From JBBPYA01 sp038200385 (GTDB lineage: Bacteria > Actinomycetota > Actinomycetes > Mycobacteriales > Geodermatophilaceae): DNA of 17,748 nucleotides. The stretch covers positions 1 through 17,748 of the forward strand of contig JBBPYA010000292.1 of NCBI GenBank assembly GCA_038200385.1. The letters are read 5' to 3'. Shown here in pieces: positions 7,478-14,671 of this stretch. The position numbers and the translations under genes are program-made. The notes beneath the pieces are model-generated. The model did no database searches and was not told where the DNA came from. It was given only the letters and a program-made list of their open reading frames with translations. Positions within the stretch are counted from its first letter, which is position 1, and the number at the start of each line of letters is the position of its first letter.

Positions 7478-7788
7478 AAACGCTCCTTCAGGCGATCCAG
7501 CGGACGTGCATAGACAGTAACGGTGATCAGGCTCGCGGCGTTCCCGCCGCAGGGGTGCACAGCGCCCCCCGCCCCGCCGAGGAACGCCTGATGGGCCGCG
7601 AAGCCCCGCTCGAAGTCGGTGCTGCGGGCCACCTCACCGGCGATCAGCACCGACTCGGCGAACAGGAACGACGGCTGTGGCCGCTCGACGATCTGGAAGC
7701 CGATCCCCTCCAACCCGACCCGGCTGGTGGGTGGCTGTCCCGCCCCGCGGCCACGCACCGAGGGGATGCCCACGGATCGGTTGTCCAA
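7474..7788 (-). pseudogene. Decayed fragment resembling the C-terminal half of an MBL-fold hydrolase
   Basis: This frame of about 104 codons has a protein-like middle (GFQIVERPQPSFLF, then SVLIAGEVARSTDFERGF) that, from memory, matches the part of MBL-fold metallohydrolases of the dihydropterin-synthase type around the GE.. RTT.FE.GF motif. Further on, CGGNAASLITVTVYARPL looks like a damaged version of their CGHAG-IVNTV-YARRL motif, in which the metal-binding His is lost and nearby residues are missing. The N-terminal HxHxDH metal site should lie upstream, but that place is taken by a tRNA gene, and the only starts are a TTG 4 nt past the tRNA or later internal codons with no ribosome site. 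I therefore call it a remnant rather than a working gene. It ends by overlapping the GTG of the BI-1-like gene. The identification is by pattern memory only. Confidence 0.5.
7517..7545 (-). promoter_or_regulatory. Candidate ECF-sigma-type promoter for the BI-1-like gene
   Basis: On the minus strand GGGAAC (7545-7540) is followed after 17 nt by CGTT (7522-7519), close to the GGAAC-N16/17-CGTT pattern of actinobacterial SigE-like sigma factors. A TACTGT at 7519-7514 could instead serve as an ordinary -10. Either would give a leader of about 30-35 nt with the GAAGGAG site. Chance matches are common in GC-rich DNA. Confidence 0.3.
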
Positions 7789-7792
7789 GGGG

Positions 7793-7865
7793 TACCCCCG
7801 GTCGGACTCGAACCGACACTGGAGCCCTTTTAAGGGGCCTGCCTCTGCCGTTGGGCTACGGGGGC
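7793..7865 (-). tRNA. Class I tRNA with UAA anticodon (Leu codon UUA by anticodon; identity uncertain)
   Basis: The minus strand folds into a complete 73-nt cloverleaf. The acceptor stem GCCCCCG pairs with CGGGGGT (one G-U at 1-72) and the discriminator is A73. U8, A14 and the D-loop G18-G19 are present, and the D stem GCC pairs with GGC. The anticodon stem GGCCC pairs with GGGCT around the loop CTTAAAA, the variable loop is five nt (CCAGT), and the T stem GTCGG pairs with CCGAC around TTCGAGT. U33 is followed by U34-A35-A36, so the anticodon is UAA, reading UUA. Bacterial tRNA-Leu is normally class II with a long variable arm, so this short-armed form is anomalous. CC but not CCA follows in the genome. 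The tRNA call itself is firm; its amino acid is not. Confidence 0.88.
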
Positions 7866-7889
7866 ATCACGGTCCGGGACCGCCTGCGC

Positions 7890-7895
7890 AGCGTA
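7890..7895 (-). promoter_or_regulatory. Candidate -10 box (TACGCT) for the tRNA gene
   Basis: TACGCT on the minus strand lies 24 nt before the tRNA 5' end, giving a leader of under 20 nt. The 168-nt gap between the tRNA and the esterase start otherwise shows no clear element apart from the esterase ribosome site GGAGGT at 8022-8027. Confidence 0.3.
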
Positions 7896-8033
7896 GGCGC
7901 CGGCCGGTACCCGGGCCAGCATGCGCCCGGCGCTATCACTTGCGGGCTCAAGCAGACGTCGCGAGGATCGGTCCCACACCCTCGGCACGGCGGCTCCGCC
8001 GCGCGGCCGATTCCCCGACCTGGAGGTCAGTCC

Positions 8034-9203
8034 ATGAGTTCGAGCATCGACAGCGCGGCCATCGACAAGGTCCTCGCGGACGCCGTGGAGGCGGGCGCCG
8101 TACCCAACGTCGCCGCGATCGCCGCGGACCGCGACGGCGTCATCTACGAAGGCGCCGCCGGGCCGCGCACGGCCGGCGAGAGCGACCCGGTCGGGGTGGA
8201 CACGCACTTCCGGATCATGTCCATGACGAAGATGATCGCCACCACCGCGGCCCTGCAGCAGGTGGAGAAGGGTGCCCTCGACCTGGACGCCCCGGTCGCC
8301 GACTACCGCCCGGAGTTCGCCGACCTCGAGGTCCTTGACGGGTGGGACGCGGACACCCCGCGGATGCGCAAGCCGGCCACCCAGGCGACGGTGCGGCAGC
8401 TGATCACGCACACCGCGGGCCTGGGCTACTGGTTCTGGAACGAGGAGCTGGTCCGGTGGGAGGCGGCCACCGGCGTACCGAACGTGCTGCCCGGCTCTAA
8501 CGACTGCTTCAAGGCTCCGCTGCTCGCCGATCCGGGGACGGTCTTCAACTACGGGATCAACACCGACTGGCTGGGCAAGGTGGTCGAGGCCGCTGCCGGG
8601 GTCACCCTCGACGTCGCCGTCAAGGAGGGCATCACCGGGCCGCTGGGGATGGGTGAGACGACGTTCCGGATGGACGACGGGCAGCGCGAGACCTCCACAC
8701 CGGTGCACATCAAGGGCGAGGACGGGACCTGGACCTCGATCGGTGAGGTACTCAACCAGCAGCCGGACTGGTGGGCCGGCGGGCACGGGCTGTACTCCAC
8801 GCCGAGCGACTACATCCGGTTCGAGCGGGCGCTGCTCAACGGCGGCGAGCTGGAGGGCACCCGGATCCTGGCCGAGGACACCGTGCGAGCGGCGTTCACC
8901 AACCAGATCGGTGACCTCGACTTCCCGGAGACGATCCGGACCGCGGACCCCGGATCCTCGGCCGACTTCCAGGCCGGGCCCGGCTACAAGTGGGGCCTGG
9001 GCCTGCTGCTCAACACCGAGGACATTCCCGGGATGCGCCGGGCCGGCTCGGGAGCCTGGGCGGGGTTGTGCAACACGCACTACTGGATCGACCCGACGAC
9101 CGGGCTCTGCGCGTCGATCTACAGCAACTTCCTGCCCTTCGTCACCCCGGAGGCGATGGCGATGTACGCCGACTTCGAGAAGGCGCTGTACGCCGCGCTG
9201 TAA
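8034..9203 (+). CDS. Serine hydrolase of the beta-lactamase/family VIII esterase fold (EstB-like)
   Basis: The 389-aa protein has the class C beta-lactamase/penicillin-binding fold used by family VIII carboxylesterases. The catalytic SxxK is S63-M-T-K66, the YxN-type motif is Y173-G-I-N176, and the third motif is WAG (W342-A-G344). WAG is typical of EstB-like esterases, where true beta-lactamases have KTG. No signal peptide is seen (MSSSIDSAAIDKVL), so it should be cytoplasmic and act on small esters rather than cell-wall peptides; the substrate cannot be predicted. The ATG at 8034 has GGAGGT 6 nt upstream, and the frame further upstream crosses the tRNA gene, so longer versions are excluded. 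It is divergent from the tRNA and followed after 60 nt by a deacetylase-like gene on the same strand. Confidence 0.92.
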   Translation: MSSSIDSAAIDKVLADAVEAGAVPNVAAIAADRDGVIYEGAAGPRTAGESDPVGVDTHFRIMSMTKMIATTAALQQVEKGALDLDAPVADYRPEFADLEVLDGWDADTPRMRKPATQATVRQLITHTAGLGYWFWNEELVRWEAATGVPNVLPGSNDCFKAPLLADPGTVFNYGINTDWLGKVVEAAAGVTLDVAVKEGITGPLGMGETTFRMDDGQRETSTPVHIKGEDGTWTSIGEVLNQQPDWWAGGHGLYSTPSDYIRFERALLNGGELEGTRILAEDTVRAAFTNQIGDLDFPETIRTADPGSSADFQAGPGYKWGLGLLLNTEDIPGMRRAGSGAWAGLCNTHYWIDPTTGLCASIYSNFLPFVTPEAMAMYADFEKALYAAL

Positions 9204-9249
9204 CCGCCGGCGCCGGGCGCGCCTCCGGAACGCGTGGGGCTGGTGTGAC

Positions 9250-9255
9250 TAGCGT
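9250..9255 (+). promoter_or_regulatory. Candidate -10 box (TAGCGT) with leaderless geometry
   Basis: TAGCGT ends 8 nt before the GTG at 9264 and no Shine-Dalgarno is present, so the deacetylase-like mRNA may begin at its start codon. Confidence 0.35.
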
Positions 9256-9263
9256 GGTCGGGT

Positions 9264-10394
9264 GTGAGAGGCCGACCCAACCCGGTGATTGCCGTCGCGA
9301 TCATCGTGGCGGTGGTCTTCAGCGTGCTGGGCCGGCTCGCCGCGCAGCCCTCGGCTGCCGCCGAGCCGGCCGGTGGCGCCCGGGCCGGACTCGCGGGGCC
9401 GGTGGGTCCCAATGTGGACTTCGTGCCGCTGCGGCCCGGGGAGAAGCCGCCGCAGTTCGTGCTGTTCTCCTTCGACGGCTCCGGGTCGCATGAGAAGTGG
9501 CAGGAGTTCCTCGCCGCGGCCGAGCCCAGCGGCGCGCAGTTCACGGGGTTCCTGTCCGGGGTCTACCTGCTCACCAGCGACCATGGCTCGCAGTACACCG
9601 GTCCGGGGCACGCCCCGGGCAAGTCCTCGATCGGCTTCGGCGGGACCGCGCGCGACGTACGGCTGCTCATCGGTGACCTGAACACCGCATACCAGCGCGG
9701 GATGGAGATCGGGTCGCACTACAACGGGCACTTCTGCGACGGCAACGACCCCAGCGGCAACAACTGGACCACCGCCCAGTGGTCGGCCGAACTGGACCAG
9801 TTCGACCGGTTGCTGCGCGACTACCGGACCCTGACCGCGATGCCCGACCTGCCCGAGCTCGCGTTCGGGCCCAGCGAGATCCGCGGCGGCCGCACCCCGT
9901 GCCTGGAGGGTGACCCCAAGGTGTTCTTCCCGGCGCTGGCCGCGCACGGTCAGACCTACGACACCTCGCAGCCGGTCACCGGACTGATCTGGCCGCAGCG
10001 CCTGGACGGGCTGTGGGAGTTCGGGATGCCGGTGGTCCCGGTGCAGGCCACCAACGGCAAGAACATCGCCATGGACTACAACTTCTGGTACCAGCTCAAC
10101 GGCACCCGCGACGAGCCGGCCCGAGCCGCTGAGTTCACCTCCGCGGTGCTGGCGACGTACCGCCAGATGTACACCGCCGCGTTCAACGGGAACCGGGCGC
10201 CGCTGGTCATCGGCAACCACTTCAACAACTGGAGCGGCAACGCGTTCAACCCGGCCGCCGAGCAGTTCATGCGGGAGGTCTGCGGTCGGCCGCAGACGAT
10301 CTGCACGACCTACCAGAACGTCGTCGGCTGGATGCAGGCGCAGGACCCGGCCGTCCTGGCGGGGCTGTTGGCCCGTCCTCCCGCGGACAGCTGA
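9264..10394 (+). CDS. Exported polysaccharide-deacetylase-like protein
   Basis: A 376-aa protein with an N-terminal hydrophobic segment (residues 7-27, AVAIIVAVVFSVLG) and AAA-type sites after it, so it is probably secreted or anchored. The domain from about residue 63 looks like the NodB/carbohydrate esterase 4 fold. FSFDG (D71) stands where the family has TFDDG, and GSHYNGHF (H152, H156) matches the metal-binding His pair of the HxxxH motif. The normal second Asp of TFDDG is replaced by Gly, so metal binding or activity may differ. Late motifs such as NHFNNWSG resemble the C-terminal part of the barrel. The GTG at 9264 gives the signal-like N-terminus and fits the leaderless -10 box. It lies close behind the esterase, with no shared pathway evident. 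Substrate unknown. Confidence 0.75.
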   Translation: MRGRPNPVIAVAIIVAVVFSVLGRLAAQPSAAAEPAGGARAGLAGPVGPNVDFVPLRPGEKPPQFVLFSFDGSGSHEKWQEFLAAAEPSGAQFTGFLSGVYLLTSDHGSQYTGPGHAPGKSSIGFGGTARDVRLLIGDLNTAYQRGMEIGSHYNGHFCDGNDPSGNNWTTAQWSAELDQFDRLLRDYRTLTAMPDLPELAFGPSEIRGGRTPCLEGDPKVFFPALAAHGQTYDTSQPVTGLIWPQRLDGLWEFGMPVVPVQATNGKNIAMDYNFWYQLNGTRDEPARAAEFTSAVLATYRQMYTAAFNGNRAPLVIGNHFNNWSGNAFNPAAEQFMREVCGRPQTICTTYQNVVGWMQAQDPAVLAGLLARPPADS

Positions 10395-10427
10395 CCGGGC
10401 GACTCGCGACCTCGCCGCGGGCCGGCC

Positions 10428-11750
10428 TCAGCGGGTGGCGCGCTCGAATGCCTCGCGCGGGTGCTGCAGCTGGCCCAGCGAGATCACGTCACGCCGGAAC
10501 AGGAACGCCAGCGTCCAGTCGGCGACCACCCGCACCTTGCGATTCAACGTCGGGATCCGGCTCATGTGGTAGGTGCGGTGCATGAACCAGGCGGGGAAAC
10601 CTTTCACCTTGATCCCGTACACCTGGGCCACCCCCTTGTACAGCCCGAGGCTGGCCACCGAGCCGACGTAGCGGTGCTTGTACGCCGTCGGTCGGCCGCC
10701 GCGCAGCACCTGGGCGATATTGTCCCCGAGCCGGCGGGCCTGGCGGACCGCGTGCTGGGCGCTCGGCCCGCACAGCGCCCCGGGCTCGGAGGAGGACAGG
10801 TCCGGCACGGCAGCGCAGTCCCCGGCGCCCCAGGCGTCCGGCACTCCCTCGACCTGCAGCTCAGCGGTGCAGCGCAGCCGGCCCTTGTCGTCCACCGGAA
10901 GGCCGGTCTTCTTCACCAGCGGGCTGGCCTTGACCCCGGCGGTCCACACGATCGTGTCGCAGTCGTACTGCTCGCCGTCAGAGAGCACGACGTGCCCGCC
11001 GGTCAGCGATGTGACCCGGGTGTTCAGCCGGACGTCCATGCCCCGCGCGGCCAGCTCCCGGACGGTGTAGGCGCCCATGGACAGGCCCACCTCGGGCAGG
11101 ATCCGGCCGGTCGCCTCGACCAGCACCCAGCGCATGTCCGCCGGGTCCAGGCCGGGGTAGTAGCGCCGCATCGCGTAGCGGGCCAGATCCTCCAACTCGG
11201 CGAGCGCCTCGATGCCGGCGTACCCGCCCCCGATGAACGTGAACGTCAGCATCCGGCGGCGTTGCGCGCGGGCCGCCTCGTCGGATCCGACCAGCGAGGC
11301 GGCGATGTCCAGTCGGGACAGCACCTGGTTGCGCAGGTAGATGGCCTCCCCGACGGTCTTGAAGCCGATCCCGACCTCGGCCAGGCCGGGGATCGGCAGG
11401 GTGCGCGCGATCGAGCCCGCGGCCAGCACCAGCACGTCGTAGTCCAGCGTCTCGGCCGGGCCCTCCAGCGGCTCCACTGTGGCGTTGCGCCGGTCATGGT
11501 CGATCGAGGTGACCCGGCCGCTGACCACCCGGCAGTGCTTGAGCGTGCGGCGCAGCGGGACGACGACGTGGCGGGGTTCGACCGACCCGGCCGCGGCCTC
11601 GGGCAGGAAGGGCTGGTAGGTCATGTGCGGTTGCGGGTCGACGACGGTGATGTCGGCCTCGGCGCGAGACAGCCGCCGCTGCAGCTGCAGGGCGGTGTAG
11701 AGGCCGACGTACCCGCCGCCGACGATGAGAATGTGCGGTCGCCGGCTCAT
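10428..11750 (-). CDS. Type II NADH dehydrogenase (NDH-2-like FAD oxidoreductase)
   Basis: The 440-aa protein is an FAD/NAD(P)-dependent pyridine-nucleotide-disulfide-type oxidoreductase of the NDH-2 group, which passes electrons from NADH to quinone at the inner membrane face without pumping protons. The first Rossmann motif is at residues 7-16 (ILIVGGGYVG), the second NADH-binding one at 172-180 (FIGGGYAGIE), and the FAD-binding GAGDCAAVPD has D310. The C-terminal 60 residues (about VRVVADWTLAFLFRRDVISL) are the amphipathic part that usually attaches NDH-2 to the membrane. The ATG at 11750 overlaps the upstream stop by ATGA, so translation is probably coupled to the small membrane protein, DUF58 and MoxR genes. 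A ferredoxin reductase or sulfide:quinone type role is less likely, since the redox cysteine pattern of those groups is not evident. Confidence 0.88.
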   Translation of the reverse strand: MSRRPHILIVGGGYVGLYTALQLQRRLSRAEADITVVDPQPHMTYQPFLPEAAAGSVEPRHVVVPLRRTLKHCRVVSGRVTSIDHDRRNATVEPLEGPAETLDYDVLVLAAGSIARTLPIPGLAEVGIGFKTVGEAIYLRNQVLSRLDIAASLVGSDEAARAQRRRMLTFTFIGGGYAGIEALAELEDLARYAMRRYYPGLDPADMRWVLVEATGRILPEVGLSMGAYTVRELAARGMDVRLNTRVTSLTGGHVVLSDGEQYDCDTIVWTAGVKASPLVKKTGLPVDDKGRLRCTAELQVEGVPDAWGAGDCAAVPDLSSSEPGALCGPSAQHAVRQARRLGDNIAQVLRGGRPTAYKHRYVGSVASLGLYKGVAQVYGIKVKGFPAWFMHRTYHMSRIPTLNRKVRVVADWTLAFLFRRDVISLGQLQHPREAFERATR

Positions 11751-12262
11751 GGTCTGAGCCTACGGCCGGTCCGTACCGGCCCGGGAACCCTCCGGCGGTG
11801 CACGAGGACCGGGAGCGCGGCCAGCACCGTGGCGGCGAGGAGTCCGGCGAGGACCAGCGCCGCGGAGTTCCGCTGCCCCGCGAGGGGTCCGGTCGCCGCG
11901 ACCACGACGACCCCGAGCAGTGCCAGGGCGCCGGCCCGGGCGAACCACCTGACCAGCAGCGCAGGCTGCACGGCGAAGCCGGGTGGGCCCGCGTGGGCCA
12001 GCGCCGCCGCGGAGTGCACGAGGAAGCCGGCGACGCCGAACGCCGCCGACCGCAGCAGGCCCGGGTCGGGAACGGAGATCAGCCAGTCCAGGACGGCCAG
12101 CGCGATCACTGCCAGCGGGGCCACCGACCCCGGACGGCCTACCGCCCAGGCGGTGCCGACGAGCGCGCCCGCGCCCACCAGCCCGGCGAAGGAGATCGGC
12201 CTCGGCCAGGCGAGCAGCACCATCGCGAGGGCCGAGACCGCCAGCACCACCCGCGGGATCAT
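11747..12262 (-). CDS. Small integral membrane protein in the MoxR/DUF58 operon
   Basis: A 171-aa protein with five or six hydrophobic segments (about residues 2-18, 24-42, 50-62, 73-90, 110-127 and 136-152) and a basic C-terminal tail (HRRRVPGPVRTGRRLRP). I do not recognise a domain. The ATG at 12262 overlaps the DUF58 stop by ATGA, and its own TGA overlaps the NDH-2 start by ATGA, so it is locked between the two and should be made with them. Other MoxR/DUF58 loci often carry integral membrane proteins of unknown role at this place, which suggests a membrane partner for the complex; that is inference. The long frame covering it upstream is a shadow of the DUF58 gene, so the start is fixed by the overlap and by where the hydrophobic sequence begins. 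Confidence 0.8.
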   Translation of the reverse strand: MIPRVVLAVSALAMVLLAWPRPISFAGLVGAGALVGTAWAVGRPGSVAPLAVIALAVLDWLISVPDPGLLRSAAFGVAGFLVHSAAALAHAGPPGFAVQPALLVRWFARAGALALLGVVVVAATGPLAGQRNSAALVLAGLLAATVLAALPVLVHRRRVPGPVRTGRRLRP

Positions 12263-13556
12263 CGCCGTACCCGGGCCGCGCTGCCGGCCCGGCCGAGGTC
12301 GCGCAGCACCGCATCCAGGCTGCCCGTTCCGCGCCAGGCGACGATGGGCACGCCGAGATCGGCCAGCCGGTGCACGCGGGTGTCGCGTTCGAGCCGCCAC
12401 AGCCGCAGCGCCAGCTCGGTCCACGGCGACTCCACCGGCGGTACGGCGTCGGCGGGCAGGGTGTCCACGACGACGACGGGATGCCCCATCCGCGTCATCG
12501 CCGCCGCCCGGTCGAACACCGTGCGCCCGACCAGGGGGCTGAGCAGGACCACCAGGGAGCGGGGATCCAGGCCGCGCGGAGCGACGAGCGCGGGCTCGCC
12601 GGCAACCACCTGAGGCGGGCGCAGGTCCAGGAGGACCTCCAGCAACCGGGTCAGCTGGCGACGGCCGCCGGCGGGCGGAAGGTGCAGCACCGAGTCGGAG
12701 TGGGTGATCAGACCGACCCGGTCGCCGAGTTGCAGGTAGAACCGTGCCAGTGCGGCGGTCGCGCGGACCGCGACGTCCAGGCCGCTGCTGCGCCCGTCCA
12801 CGCCGCCGCTCGCGCCGGCGTCGTAGCGACCGTCCAGCAGCAGGAGCACTTCGGCATCCCGCTCGGCGACCGAGGCGTTCACGTACATGTCGCCGCCGCG
12901 AAGCGCGCCGGCACGCAGGGACACCCGCCAGTTGATCCGGCGCAACCGGTCGCCCGGCGCGTACTGCCGGATCCCGACGAGTTCGGCGCTGTCGCCGGAG
13001 CGCGGCGAGCGGTGTACGCCGAGGGCACCACGGGCCTGTGGGACGTCGGCCGCCCCGTCGAAGCGGTCGGGCAGGGGCAGCACCCGCACGGTCTCCTCGA
13101 CGCCGGTGTGCGGTCCCCAACGCAGCAGCCCGTCCGCGGCCAGCGCCGTCACGGTGACCGGGCCCACGCCGTGCCGGCCCCACCGCCTGGCCACCAAAGG
13201 GAGTGCAACCCGGACCGGGCCCCGGTTGCTCGGCCCGGCCACCAGCGCGCAGTCCCGCGCGCCGGCCGGGCGCAGCCACGCCGAGGCCGGGGTGTCGACG
13301 GCGAGCGCCGCGGCGCCGGGCGCCTCGACCTCGATATGCGCGGTGCTCACCGCGCCCTCCGGCAGGACGTCGGCCTCGACGAGCAGGCGCACCCGGGGTT
13401 GGCCCGGGCGGGTCCTGGCCAGCCCCCACACCGCGCCGAGAGTCAGCGGCGCCACCAGGTAGAGCAGGTCGGGACGGCGCAGCAGAATCGCCAGCGCGCC
13501 GAGCCCGCCGGCCAACGCGGCGGCGCGGAACAACGCTCCCGTCGGGACCCAGCCCG

Positions 13557-13560
<4 letters not shown>
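12259..13560 (-). CDS. DUF58-domain protein, partner of MoxR
   Basis: The 433-aa protein starts with two hydrophobic helices (about residues 10-27 and 32-47), then a beta-rich region (55-160), and the DUF58 core: the signature GIRQYAPGDRLRRINWR at 197-212, then ADVP/RGG and a von-Willebrand-like stretch with LLLLDGRYDAG near 239-249. DUF58 proteins are membrane-linked partners of MoxR AAA ATPases, thought to help fold, insert or activate client proteins, perhaps with metal cofactors. The GTG at 13560 is chosen because it overlaps the MoxR stop by GTGA and gives the short N-terminal helix pair typical of the family; the frame runs further upstream but only as a shadow of moxR. Its stop overlaps the next gene by ATGA. 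Confidence 0.9.
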
Positions 13561-14567
<1,007 letters not shown>

Positions 14568-14609
14568 GCCTACCCCTCGCCGGGCGAGATCAGACGCCGT
14601 CGGGCACCG

Positions 14610-14615
14610 AGCCTA
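14610..14615 (-). promoter_or_regulatory. Candidate -10 box (TAGGCT) for the moxR operon
   Basis: TAGGCT on the minus strand lies 42 nt before the moxR ATG, the same hexamer and the same distance as in front of cbs. It sits in the 104-nt gap after the LanKC-like gene, which also contains a 12-bp palindrome at 14634-14645 of unclear meaning and no terminator-like hairpin. Confidence 0.35.
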
Positions 14616-14671
14616 GGGGTTTCGCCCGAGCCACGAGCGCGCTCGGCGGCGTCCGAGGTCGGAGTCCGGGC

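Noticed and set aside
7677..8033. Upstream extension of the esterase frame
   Set aside because: It would run through the tRNA gene on the other strand, and the ATG at 8034 has a good GGAGGT site and a family-like N-terminus.
14634..14645. 12-bp palindrome CGAGCGCGCTCG
   Set aside because: It has no loop or U tract for a terminator, and such palindromes arise easily in very GC-rich DNA.
14568..14671. Gap between the LanKC-like gene and moxR as a site for a precursor peptide gene
   Set aside because: No start with a ribosome site and no Ser/Cys-rich core is seen in either direction; 104 nt is too short for a typical precursor.
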